A stretch of DNA of 64,000 bases. It comes from Methylotenera_A sp046594915 (GTDB taxonomy: Bacteria > Pseudomonadota > Gammaproteobacteria > Burkholderiales > Methylophilaceae). The DNA is taken from the NCBI GenBank assembly GCA_046594915.1, contig JBKJRC010000005.1, positions 310,001-374,000 of the forward strand, in the 5' to 3' direction. Shown one piece after another: positions 34,289 through 42,717 of this stretch; positions within the stretch are counted from its first letter, which is position 1; each line of letters opens with the position of its first letter. The position numbers were made by a program, and so were the translations under genes. The notes beneath the pieces were generated by a model. It saw only the letters and a list, made by a program, of their open reading frames with translations. It was not told where the DNA came from and made no database searches.

Positions 34289-35554
34289 ATGACCATTATG
34301 GACATTAAAAATTATATGCAAACGGTTGGCATCCACGCGCGAGCCGCCTCAAGCCTGATGGCTGCCGCCGATACCAATACTAAAAACCAGGCACTTGTAC
34401 ACATTGCCAGCGCTATTTTGCGCGAAAAAAATGCGTTAATTGCTGCCAATCAGCAAGATTTAACTGTAGCGCGTGCCAATGGTTTAGATGATGCGATGTT
34501 AGACAGGCTGACCTTATCTGAAAAATCTATTTTATCGATGGTAGAAGGTTTACAGCAAATTGCCAATTTAGCCGATCCTATTGGTGAAATGAGCAATTTT
34601 AAATATCGTCCAAGCGGCATTCAAGTAGGTCAAATGCGCGTGCCATTAGGCGTGATTGGTATTATTTATGAAGCACGGCCAAATGTAACAATAGACGCGG
34701 CTGGGCTTTGTATTAAATCGGGCAACGCCTGTATTTTGCGTGGTGGAAGTGAAGCGATTCATTGCAACCAAGCATTGGCAAAACTGGTACATGAAGGCTT
34801 GCAAAAAGCAGGTTTGCCAATATCCGCCGTGCAAGTGATAGAAACCACCGATCGTGCAGCTGTGGGCGAATTGATCACCATGAAACAATATGTGGATGTG
34901 ATTGTGCCACGCGGCGGCAAAGGTTTAATCGAGCGCATTTCAAATGACGCACGCATCCCCGTGATTAAGCATTTAGACGGCAATTGCCACGTGTATATTG
35001 ACGATGAGGCTGATTTTGCTAAAGCGCTGCCTATTTTGGAAAACAGTAAAACGCAGCGCTTAGGCACTTGTAATACGGCGGAATCATTACTGATTGCGCG
35101 TTCTGTCGCCAAAACCATGCTGCCAAAATTGGCAACCATGTTAATTACACGCGGCATCGAAATTCGTGGTTGTGCAGAAACGTGCGCATTAATACCACAG
35201 GCAAAGTCTGCCACAGAAGAAGATTTTTACACTGAATTTTTAGACGCGATTATTTCTTGCAAAGTGGTCAATGGGATTGATGAAGCGATTATGCATATTA
35301 ATCAGCATTCCAGCCAGCATACAGAAGCGATTGTGACTGAAAATTACACCAAAGCCAGACGATTTTTGCGCGAAGTGGATTCTAGCAGTGTGATGGTGAA
35401 TGCCTCAACACGTTTTGCAGACGGCTTTGAATATGGCTTGGGTGCAGAAATTGGCATTTCAACCGACAAGCTACATGCGCGTGGCCCTGTTGGCTTGGAA
35501 GGATTAACTTCACTTAAATATATTGTGTTAGGTGATGGCCAGGTTCGCGCTTAA
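34289..35554 (+). CDS. proA: Gamma-glutamyl phosphate reductase
   Basis: NADPH-dependent reduction of gamma-glutamyl phosphate to glutamate semialdehyde in proline synthesis. The 421-residue aldehyde-dehydrogenase-fold protein has the catalytic Cys in QRLGTCNTAESLL (about residue 254), with VPLGVIGIIYEARPNVT and GFEYGLGAEIGISTDKLHARGPVG further along. ATGs at 34289 and 34298 are both possible starts. proB, which makes its substrate, is not in the window. nadD begins nine bases later. Confidence 0.96.
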   Translation: MTIMDIKNYMQTVGIHARAASSLMAAADTNTKNQALVHIASAILREKNALIAANQQDLTVARANGLDDAMLDRLTLSEKSILSMVEGLQQIANLADPIGEMSNFKYRPSGIQVGQMRVPLGVIGIIYEARPNVTIDAAGLCIKSGNACILRGGSEAIHCNQALAKLVHEGLQKAGLPISAVQVIETTDRAAVGELITMKQYVDVIVPRGGKGLIERISNDARIPVIKHLDGNCHVYIDDEADFAKALPILENSKTQRLGTCNTAESLLIARSVAKTMLPKLATMLITRGIEIRGCAETCALIPQAKSATEEDFYTEFLDAIISCKVVNGIDEAIMHINQHSSQHTEAIVTENYTKARRFLREVDSSSVMVNASTRFADGFEYGLGAEIGISTDKLHARGPVGLEGLTSLKYIVLGDGQVRA

Positions 35555-35563
35555 GTCGTCGGC

Positions 35564-36211
35564 ATGATGCAGCGCATAGGGCTTTTGGGTGGTACGTTTA
35601 ACCCCATTCATTTTGGCCATTTACGGTTGGCACAAGAAATAGCGGCAGCACTTGCTCTGAATGAAGTGCGTTTTATTCCTTCCGCCAATCCGCCGCACAA
35701 AACAGCACCAACAGTTTCAGCACAGCACCGTGCGCAAATGGTGCAACTGGCGATTGAACATAATCCTTTATTTAAACTAGATACGCGTGAGCTCAATCGG
35801 GCGGGCGCTTCTTATACAATTGATACGCTGAGTTCAATTCACCAAGAAATTGGTACTAAAAATTCGTTGTGTTTAATCATGGGGACAGATGCTTTCAGCA
35901 AGTTTGACACTTGGCATCGCTGGCAAGAAATATTGGATTATTGCCATATTATTTTGGTGCAAAGGCCGACAAACACATTGAATCAATCAGCATTAAGTAA
36001 AGAATTAGAGTTGCTTCTTAAAAATCAATATACAGAGCTTATGGATGATTTATTCAGCCAAGTGTCTGGACATATTCACATGCAAACCATTACAGCATTA
36101 GATATATCTTCAACTGCGATTAGAGCGGCTTTTGCAGAAAAGCAAATGCCGAACTACTTAATGCCGCAGAACGTGATTGAATATATTTTGACGAATCAGC
36201 TTTACGATTAA
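35564..36211 (+). CDS. nadD: Nicotinate-nucleotide adenylyltransferase
   Basis: Forms nicotinate adenine dinucleotide from NaMN and ATP. The 215-residue protein has the nucleotidyltransferase motif GGTFNPIHFGHLRLAQE (residues 9-25) and DISSTAIRAAFAE near the C-terminus, matching the ISSTxIR signature. It is preceded by proA. Immediately after it lies a terminator, whereas in many relatives rsfS and rlmH follow. Confidence 0.95.
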   Translation: MMQRIGLLGGTFNPIHFGHLRLAQEIAAALALNEVRFIPSANPPHKTAPTVSAQHRAQMVQLAIEHNPLFKLDTRELNRAGASYTIDTLSSIHQEIGTKNSLCLIMGTDAFSKFDTWHRWQEILDYCHIILVQRPTNTLNQSALSKELELLLKNQYTELMDDLFSQVSGHIHMQTITALDISSTAIRAAFAEKQMPNYLMPQNVIEYILTNQLYD

Positions 36212-36256
36212 ATTTTCATGATTAAAAACTAATTTATTGTAAATTAATAATTTTTC

Positions 36257-36289
36257 AATAAAAAAGCCTCCGATGGAGGCTTTTTTATT
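36257..36289. terminator. Bidirectional terminator between nadD and the first CTERM gene
   Basis: A perfect 15-bp stem, AATAAAAAAGCCTCC (36257-36271) / GGAGGCTTTTTTATT (36275-36289), with a 3-nt loop. It serves convergent nadD (+) and the CTERM gene (-). A near-identical copy lies at 37120-37152. Confidence 0.93.
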
Positions 36290-36318
36290 TGCTAAAATAT
36301 TAACTAATTCAATTAATA

Positions 36319-36942
36319 TTAAACCGCTTTTGCTTTGTTGCGGCGACGTGCAATACCGAAAGCACCTAATGCAGAAGCCATTAATGGCAATGCAGCTGGA
36401 ACTGGCACAGAACTTACACCAACCACGTAGTCGTCATAATCGCCATCAGGTGAACCGCCATCGTTAAAACCAATTAAAAATGCAAACGGGTTACCTGTGT
36501 TTGCATCAATGTAAGAACCATCATTTGTAATATAAGCAATTCTTTGATTGTTTATATCTGAATTAAGAGCTGTTAAAACTTCACCTCTAAAGCCAAAGTC
36601 AATCACGCCTGCAGCGACATCAAAGTAAAAGCTTTGTCCAACTGTTGCTACGTTGTTAGCCGAACCAGCTACTGATGCTCCATTAGATACGAAAAAATTA
36701 ACATTAGCAGCTTCTTTTCCTAAGAAAGTGACTGCAAATGTAGTTGCTTGCAAAGCAGAAAGTTGACCAAATTGACCACCCAAAGCATCACTACCACCCA
36801 CGTCAATCACGTCATGGCTGTCACCAGTAAATGCGATAGCGCCTGAGGTGACTAATTGTAAATTACCTACTGTAGAAATATGCGCCGCTTGTGCTGATGC
36901 TGCCATTAATGTAAAACCTAATGCTATTAAAATCTTTTTCAT
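36319..36942 (-). CDS. VPxPA/PEP-CTERM exported protein, copy 1
   Basis: A 207-residue exported protein. A signal peptide (MKKILIALGFTLMAASAQA) is followed by a beta-rich Gly/Ser/Asn domain with GFNDGGSPDGDYDDYVVGV (DUF4114-like acidic motif, possibly calcium-binding). The C-terminal sorting signal has VPVPAALPLMASALGAFG as its motif and helix, then ARRRNK. Such tails are processed by an exosortase; none is encoded in the window. It is a tandem paralogue of the gene at 37181-37792, with identical last 29 residues. Function of the mature domain is unknown; surface or matrix roles are typical of the class. Confidence 0.85.
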   Translation of the reverse strand: MKKILIALGFTLMAASAQAAHISTVGNLQLVTSGAIAFTGDSHDVIDVGGSDALGGQFGQLSALQATTFAVTFLGKEAANVNFFVSNGASVAGSANNVATVGQSFYFDVAAGVIDFGFRGEVLTALNSDINNQRIAYITNDGSYIDANTGNPFAFLIGFNDGGSPDGDYDDYVVGVSSVPVPAALPLMASALGAFGIARRRNKAKAV

Positions 36943-37036
36943 GGTATTTCCTCTATAAAAGTAAACTAACCTATTAAAAATAACTACTTAAACTTGAACA
37001 GTTCTAAGGATAGAGGTACTTATAACATACAGCAAT

Positions 37037-37050
37037 AGCCCATAAGGGCT
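37037..37050. promoter_or_regulatory. Palindrome upstream of CTERM copy 1
   Basis: AGCCC-ATAA-GGGCT, centred about 100 bases upstream of the start codon. A related site lies upstream of copy 2 (37865-37876), also followed by TAA on the plus strand. The shared site suggests common control, but no regulator is identified. Confidence 0.4.
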
Positions 37051-37119
37051 AACACAATTGAAATATGTCGAGGATTAATTTATAAAAATCAATTTATTTG
37101 GGTAGCTAATTCAATATTA

Positions 37120-37152
37120 AAATAAAAAGCCTCCAATGGAGGCTTTTTATTT
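37120..37152 (-). terminator. Terminator after CTERM copy 2
   Basis: A perfect 15-bp stem, AAATAAAAAGCCTCC (37120-37134) / GGAGGCTTTTTATTT (37138-37152), a duplicate of the one after copy 1. The duplicated segment therefore includes the terminator, the gene tail and the sequence between them. Confidence 0.9.
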
Positions 37153-37180
37153 GCTAAAACATTAACTAACTCAATTAATA

Positions 37181-37792
37181 TTAAACCGCTTTTGCTTTGT
37201 TGCGGCGACGTGCAATACCAAAAGCACCTAATGCAGAAGCCATTAATGGCAATGCTGCTGGAACTGGAACAGCACTTACTTCACTAACACCAAATACGGT
37301 GTCATCAAAGTCAGCGTCTTCTGAGCCACCATCATTAAAACCAACTAAAAAGGCAAATGGGTTACCTGATTCATCAAATTTAGTACCATCATTTTCGATA
37401 AATGCAATATTGATTTCAGTTTCATTGGTGTTAGAAGCTGTTAAACCACCGTTGCCTGTAAAACCAAAGTTTACAACACCTGCGTTTGCGTCTAATAAAA
37501 AGCTATTTCCAACAGTTGCTGTGTTTGTGTTTGAACCAGCTACCGGTACATTATTTAAAGTTAAAAAATTGGTATTACCAGCTTCTTTACCTAAGAATGT
37601 GAATTTAACTGATGTATTTTGTAAGGCTGAAAGTTGGCCGAACGTACCGCTGGTAGCATTAATAACGTTGTTTGTACCGTTAAACATTGTAGTGCCGTAA
37701 GTGTTCAATTGCAGATTGCCTGCAGTAACAGTGATTGCCTGTGCCGATGCTGCCGCTAATGTAAAGCCTAGCGCTACTAAGATTTTCTTCAT
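37181..37792 (-). CDS. VPxPA/PEP-CTERM exported protein, copy 2
   Basis: A 203-residue paralogue of the gene at 36319-36942. It has the same architecture: signal peptide MKKILVALGFTLAAASAQA, beta-rich domain, GFNDGGSEDADFDDTVFGV acidic motif and the tail VPVPAALPLMASALGAFG plus ARRRNK. The central domains diverge clearly, while the signal peptide and tail are almost identical, a pattern of old duplication with selection or gene conversion at the ends. A ribosome-binding site (AAAGGA) precedes the ATG. Each copy has its own upstream palindrome and terminator, so they are likely separate transcripts. Confidence 0.85.
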   Translation of the reverse strand: MKKILVALGFTLAAASAQAITVTAGNLQLNTYGTTMFNGTNNVINATSGTFGQLSALQNTSVKFTFLGKEAGNTNFLTLNNVPVAGSNTNTATVGNSFLLDANAGVVNFGFTGNGGLTASNTNETEINIAFIENDGTKFDESGNPFAFLVGFNDGGSEDADFDDTVFGVSEVSAVPVPAALPLMASALGAFGIARRRNKAKAV

Positions 37793-37864
37793 GGGATTTC
37801 CTTTATAAAATTAAAACTAAAAAATAAATCTAAACCTGTTTGAACCTAATTCTGGTGCGATTAT

Positions 37865-37876
37865 GCCCTATAGGGC
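37865..37876. promoter_or_regulatory. Palindrome upstream of CTERM copy 2
   Basis: GCCCTATAGGGC, a perfect 12-bp palindrome 73 bases upstream of the start codon, matching the site upstream of copy 1. Confidence 0.4.
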
Positions 37877-37958
37877 TAAAATTCGTTTGTACGCTGGCAC
37901 ACATAACTATTATCAATACGTATTTTAATTTTTAACTAACTGAATTAAATAATAATAT

Positions 37959-38573
37959 TTATATGCTTAGCTGTTTAATGAAGGGTAGTTTTTTTGCAAT
38001 GGTTACAATGTTGTTGTTATATTGCGGCATTTTAGCCTCAATTGGATTAGCAACCCAAGCTTCTATATGGCAATTACGGCTTCTGATGGACTCAACAGTG
38101 AGTAATGTGTGATTAATGCAACCTAACTTAATGCCTACGACCAATATTATAGCAATATCTAAAGCAATAACCAAATCAGCCATGCTTTGTGAATCGTTTA
38201 ACGGCACTAAAAAACCACCTGCACCTTCAACTATCACTATATCTGCCAACGTAGTTAACGCATTAAACGCTTTTTTAATCACTGCAATTTCAATAGCTTC
38301 ACCAGCTAATTCTGCAGCAATATGCGGTGCAACAGGCTCTTTAAAACTATAAGGATTGGTCAGCACACGCGCCGCTTTTACGTTGCTCGCCGCTTCAAGC
38401 TTTAATACATCATCATTCACCCATTCGCCATCAACCCAATCGCAGCCTGCCGCAACAGGTTTCATGCCAACGACTTTATAGCCTTGTTGTACGTATTGCT
38501 GGATCAACTTGCAGGCAATATAGGTTTTTCCTACGCCTGTATCGGTGCCTGTGATAAAAAAAGCTTGTTTCAT
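37959..38573 (-). CDS. bioD: Dethiobiotin synthetase
   Basis: ATP-dependent closure of the ureido ring on 7,8-diaminopelargonate. The 204-residue protein has the P-loop GTDTGVGKTYIACKL at residues 8-22, KPVAAGCDW, and VEGAGGFLVPLND. It is the last gene of the bioB-F-H-C-D run. Its substrate is made by BioA, which is not encoded in this window. Confidence 0.95.
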   Translation of the reverse strand: MKQAFFITGTDTGVGKTYIACKLIQQYVQQGYKVVGMKPVAAGCDWVDGEWVNDDVLKLEAASNVKAARVLTNPYSFKEPVAPHIAAELAGEAIEIAVIKKAFNALTTLADIVIVEGAGGFLVPLNDSQSMADLVIALDIAIILVVGIKLGCINHTLLTVESIRSRNCHIEAWVANPIEAKMPQYNNNIVTIAKKLPFIKQLSI

Positions 38574-38582
38574 TAATAAAAA

Positions 38583-39491
38583 TTATTTATAAGTTTTAAA
38601 AGTAATCGGCGAGACGCCAATGCCTAAATCCAGCTTGGTTTCAGCTTTCCAGGCGTGTCCATAAATTACTTCAAAAGTGGCTGGCAGTTTTCCTTCTAGC
38701 CTAAATTGCTCATATTGTTGTGTTAACTGCTGTAAGAAGCCGCGCCCTTGCAGGCCGCGCGCGCGACCTGCCGTTGCGTTATGCGCGCCAATAGCTTTTA
38801 AATCTTTCATCACACTTTTCACATCATCATAAGTCAGCGTATATCGCTCAACATCCAGCACTGGCGCGCTAAATCCAGCTCGGGTTAAGGCATCGCCAAT
38901 ATCATGCATATCAATAAAGCGGCTAACATGCGTATTGTCATTATGACTAGCCGCACGCAGTTCTTTTAAAGTATCGGGCCCAAAAGTGCTAAACATCAAT
39001 AAGCCATTGGGTTGCAATACACGGGAAATCTCACTAAATGCAGCATCCAAATCGTTGCACCATTGCAAAGCAAGGTTCGACCACAGCATATCTAGACAAT
39101 TGCTTGCGATTGGTAGCTGCTCAATATCGGCGCAAATTAAGTTTTTTTGTCTGAATAACTTGTTAAGTAGCGGTTGTTGTTGATGTGTTTTTCGCAACAT
39201 ACCAAGCGCAATATCCAGCGATAAAACTTGTGCGCGGCTAAACTTTTTTTGCAGTGCAAAACTAGCATGTCCTGTGCCACAACCCGCGTCCAGTATCACT
39301 TTTGGCTTGATTTTAACCAAATCTAAACGGCTGAGCATTTCTGTGCGCACCAGTTTTTGTAATATTGCCGCCGCGTCATAAGTTTGCGCTGCACGCTCAA
39401 ACGATGCGCGCACGCGCACTTTATCTATCCAATACTTATCTTGTGAGCTCGCTTGTTTTAAGCTAGCATCTTGCGAATTTAAATCTGACAT
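38583..39491 (-). CDS. bioC: Malonyl-ACP O-methyltransferase
   Basis: Methylates malonyl-ACP so that fatty-acid synthesis can build the pimeloyl chain. The 302-residue SAM methyltransferase has VILDAGCGTGHASFAL as its SAM loop (about residues 65-80) and the BioC-typical MLWSNLALQWCNDLDAAFSEISRVLQPNGLLMFSTFGPDTLKELR. Its start overlaps the bioH stop by one base (TAATG), so translation is coupled. Confidence 0.94.
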   Translation of the reverse strand: MSDLNSQDASLKQASSQDKYWIDKVRVRASFERAAQTYDAAAILQKLVRTEMLSRLDLVKIKPKVILDAGCGTGHASFALQKKFSRAQVLSLDIALGMLRKTHQQQPLLNKLFRQKNLICADIEQLPIASNCLDMLWSNLALQWCNDLDAAFSEISRVLQPNGLLMFSTFGPDTLKELRAASHNDNTHVSRFIDMHDIGDALTRAGFSAPVLDVERYTLTYDDVKSVMKDLKAIGAHNATAGRARGLQGRGFLQQLTQQYEQFRLEGKLPATFEVIYGHAWKAETKLDLGIGVSPITFKTYK

Positions 39492-40255
39492 TAAGGCTCT
39501 AGAAACTGGTTAAGTGCGGCGATAAATTGCGCTGAATGCGATAGAAAAGGCGCATGCGCACTGCCCGATATCACCCGTAAAAATCCATGTGGAAGCTGTT
39601 GCATCATCCAGTGCGCCGCTTGCACTGGCGCCAATGTATCGCGATCGCCATGAATCAATAATGTAGGTTTACGAATATTGGCAAGTTCATCGCGCAAATC
39701 GGATTCCAACAGAATTTGTAACGCGCGTTGCAGTGTGGTTTGCGTCGGCGTTGGCCGCGTTTCAAAGCTGGCGCGCAATTGTTTTAGAGTACTGCGCGCG
39801 TCATCGGCTTGCATGCATTGCAACGTTAAAAACTGCAAAATAGTCGCTTTATAATCGCTATTTACTGCTTGTGCAAACGATTCAAAATTGGCAGGATCAA
39901 TGCCAGCATCCCAGTCTTGTTTGTTAACGAAACAAGGGGTTGAGCCGACCAAAATCAACCGTCGAATACGATCAGGCTGATTTAAGGCAATGCGTTGCGC
40001 CACCAAACCACCCAGCGACCAACCCAGCACATCTGAAACGCCTGGAATGACTTGTGCCACTTCGTCTGCCAGCGCATGCAAATGATATGGCTCAATCGGG
40101 CGACTATTACCCATACCCGGCAAATCCACCAGATACAGCATATATTGCGCAGACAGTTTTTTAATCAATGGTTGCCAAACCCCGCTGTGCATGCCCCAGC
40201 CATGCAGCATCACCAATGGCTGACCTTGCCCAATTATTTCAACATGCGCGCTCAT
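39491..40255 (-). CDS. bioH: Pimeloyl-ACP methyl ester esterase
   Basis: Alpha/beta hydrolase that removes the methyl ester once the pimeloyl chain is complete. The 254-residue protein has the nucleophile elbow GWSLGG (about residues 78-83), the acid in HGDRDTLAP and the catalytic His in SGSAHAPFLSH. Its place between bioF and bioC supports BioH over a generic hydrolase. Confidence 0.93.
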   Translation of the reverse strand: MSAHVEIIGQGQPLVMLHGWGMHSGVWQPLIKKLSAQYMLYLVDLPGMGNSRPIEPYHLHALADEVAQVIPGVSDVLGWSLGGLVAQRIALNQPDRIRRLILVGSTPCFVNKQDWDAGIDPANFESFAQAVNSDYKATILQFLTLQCMQADDARSTLKQLRASFETRPTPTQTTLQRALQILLESDLRDELANIRKPTLLIHGDRDTLAPVQAAHWMMQQLPHGFLRVISGSAHAPFLSHSAQFIAALNQFLEP

Positions 40256-40262
40256 ATTATTC

Positions 40263-41459
40263 TCATGCTTTACTCATTACTTTTTCCGCATGGTTAATCG
40301 CATTGGCCAAGCGTAAAACATCGTCAACCGAATGCGCTGCGGACAATGAAATACGTAGCCGTGCAGTATTGACTGGCACAGTTGGCGGGCGAATTGCTGG
40401 CACTAAAATACCCAGCACCTGCAAGTGCTCACTTAATGCCAGCGCGGCATGATTGCTGCCAACCACCAAAGGCTGAATCGCTGTATCGGACGGCAAAAGT
40501 TGCCAGTTTTTTAGGGTTAAGTTGGCTTTAAGCGCAGCCATTAACGTATTTAAATGCGCACGTAAATCATCACCGCTTTCAATTAACTTAACCGATGCAG
40601 AAAGTGTCGCTGAAAGCGCTGGCGGCGCGGGCGTTGAGTACACATAGCTATTGGCTTTTTGAATCAAATAATCAATTACCACCTGCTCGCCAGCCACAAA
40701 TGCACCTGCAACCCCTGCCGCTTTACCTAAAGTTGCCATCATGATAATACGTGGCGATTTCAAGTTTAAGTGACTTAAACTGCCATTGCCATGCTCACCC
40801 AACACGCCAAAACCATGCGCGTCATCAATATACAGATACGCATCGTATTTTTCACACAAAGCCAAATACTCAGCCAAAGGTGCAATATCGCCATCCATAC
40901 TAAATACTGCGTCCGCGGCGATTAATTTATGATTTGCAGTACTTTCTTGCAGCAGCTTTTCAAGAGCAACCACATCATTATGTGGAAAGCGATGAAATGC
41001 GGCGCGCGATAAATAGGCGCCTTCATTTAAACAGGCGTGATTTAATTTATCGGCAAAAATCGCGTCATGCCGACCCATTAATGTACCAATCACGCCGATA
41101 TTCGCCATGTAACCTGTCGAAAATAACAATGCGGCAGGCATTTCTACAAATTGTGCTAATTGCTTTTCCAACGCATCGTGATAGCGATGATGGCCGGTAA
41201 TCAAATTAGAAGCACCGCTGCCCACGCCAGAATCGCCTGCTGCCTTTTGCATAGCAGCAATTAGTTTGGGATGATTCGCCAAACCTAAATAATCGTTACT
41301 GCAAAACGATAAAAAGTGTTTATCGTTGGCGATAATATGTTCCGCCTGTGGCGAATCTAAAAGCCTGCGCTGACGCAATAAGCCATCCGTTTTACGCTGT
41401 GTCAGCTCTTGTTGCAGGCCTGAAAACAGGCTTAATTCGTCTTTTATTGCGGCTAACAT
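40263..41459 (-). CDS. bioF: 8-amino-7-oxononanoate synthase
   Basis: PLP enzyme that condenses pimeloyl-ACP with alanine. The 398-residue aminotransferase-fold protein has the PLP Lys in MMATLGKAAGVAGAFVAG, the Asp/His pair in YIDDAHGFGVLGEHG and SNDYLGLANHP near the N-terminus. It lies seven bases upstream of bioH and 61 bases downstream of bioB. Confidence 0.96.
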   Translation of the reverse strand: MLAAIKDELSLFSGLQQELTQRKTDGLLRQRRLLDSPQAEHIIANDKHFLSFCSNDYLGLANHPKLIAAMQKAAGDSGVGSGASNLITGHHRYHDALEKQLAQFVEMPAALLFSTGYMANIGVIGTLMGRHDAIFADKLNHACLNEGAYLSRAAFHRFPHNDVVALEKLLQESTANHKLIAADAVFSMDGDIAPLAEYLALCEKYDAYLYIDDAHGFGVLGEHGNGSLSHLNLKSPRIIMMATLGKAAGVAGAFVAGEQVVIDYLIQKANSYVYSTPAPPALSATLSASVKLIESGDDLRAHLNTLMAALKANLTLKNWQLLPSDTAIQPLVVGSNHAALALSEHLQVLGILVPAIRPPTVPVNTARLRISLSAAHSVDDVLRLANAINHAEKVMSKA

Positions 41460-41520
41460 TTATATTTAATCAAATTTTCGGGTTAAATTTTGGGTTTGTT
41501 TTTATGCTTAATTGCGCGGC

Positions 41521-42567
41521 TTAAATCTTATTAATGCCCAGTTTGGCGAATAGTTTTTTGTCTGTCGCCGCCTCTGGGTTACCCGTGGTTAATAACTTTT
41601 CGCCGTAAAAAATACTATTCGCACCCGCTAAAAAGCATAGCGCCTGAATCCCTTCTTGCATACTTTGGCGACCTGCAGATAAACGCACAAAGCTATTTGG
41701 CATGGTAATGCGCGCAGCCGCAATCGTGCGCACAAATTCGATTGGATCCAACGCATCCGTGCCATGCAATGGCGTGCCTTCTACTTGCGTGAGCAAATTA
41801 ATCGGCACGCTTTCTGGTGGGCGGTCCATATTCGCTAATTGCGCCAACAAGCCCGCACGCTGATTGCGCGATTCGCCCATGCCAATAATGCCGCCACTAC
41901 ACACATTAATATCGGCATTTCTAACGCGGCCTAATGTATCTAACCTATCCTGATAAGTACGCGTGGTAATCACGTCGCCATAAAATTCTGGCGCGGTGTC
42001 TAAATTGTGATTGTAATAATCCAAACCGGCCTCTTTTAATTGCTCGGCTTGGCCCTCTTTTAACATGCCCAACGTGGCGCAGGTTTCTAAGCCCATGGCT
42101 TTCACTTCTGCAATCATTTTTAATACTGGCTCAAGGTCACGCTGTTTTGGGCCGCGCCAAGCTGCACCCATGCAAAAGCGACTTGCGCCATTATTTTTCG
42201 CTTCTTGCGCGGCGGCTAAAACATCGTCCAATTTCATCAGCGGTTCGGCTTCCACTTCGGTGTGATAGCGCGCTGCTTGCGGGCAGTAACCGCAATCTTC
42301 ACTGCAGCCGCCTGTTTTAATCGATAAAAGTGTGCTGACTTGCACCGCATTCGGGTCAAAATTTTCGCGATGGACCGTTTGTGCGCGATTGATTAAATCG
42401 CTAAACGGCAGCTCAAATAAGGCCACAATCTCATCCACACGCCAGCGATTAACCGTGGCGGCCTCGCATGAGTTGCGCTTAAGTGAATCTGTATTGATAA
42501 CAGATTCATTGCGTATAATGGATTCCTTAACCGATTCTTGGCTTTGACTTTTAGCTGTTTCAAGCAT
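41521..42567 (-). CDS. bioB: Biotin synthase
   Basis: Radical-SAM enzyme that inserts sulfur into dethiobiotin. The 348-residue protein has the 4Fe-4S motif CSEDCGYCPQ (CxxxCxxC), the second cluster ligands in SRFCMGAAWRGP and the C-terminal RLSAGR. About 30 residues at the N-terminus (MLETAKSQSQESVKESI) precede family homology and may reflect a longer start than real. It heads the bio run and is divergent from comF across 150 bases that contain a doubled ACTGGCTTTTTTA element. Confidence 0.96.
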   Translation of the reverse strand: MLETAKSQSQESVKESIIRNESVINTDSLKRNSCEAATVNRWRVDEIVALFELPFSDLINRAQTVHRENFDPNAVQVSTLLSIKTGGCSEDCGYCPQAARYHTEVEAEPLMKLDDVLAAAQEAKNNGASRFCMGAAWRGPKQRDLEPVLKMIAEVKAMGLETCATLGMLKEGQAEQLKEAGLDYYNHNLDTAPEFYGDVITTRTYQDRLDTLGRVRNADINVCSGGIIGMGESRNQRAGLLAQLANMDRPPESVPINLLTQVEGTPLHGTDALDPIEFVRTIAAARITMPNSFVRLSAGRQSMQEGIQALCFLAGANSIFYGEKLLTTGNPEAATDKKLFAKLGINKI

Positions 42568-42717
42568 GATGCATCCCTTTGATATTGCTTAGATTTGAAG
42601 CTTATGTTTAAAGCGTATATTTAAACGAATGCGCTGTTTAAACTGGCTTTTTTACTGGCTTTTTTATTAGAATACTTAACCCTAAATTGAAACCAAATTA
42701 TAAGCTGTAAAGGCAAT

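Noticed and set aside
37793..37958. TGGCAC near 37897 as a sigma-54 promoter for the CTERM genes
   Set aside because: The -12 element (TTGC-like) is missing at the required spacing and the orientation is wrong for the CTERM genes.
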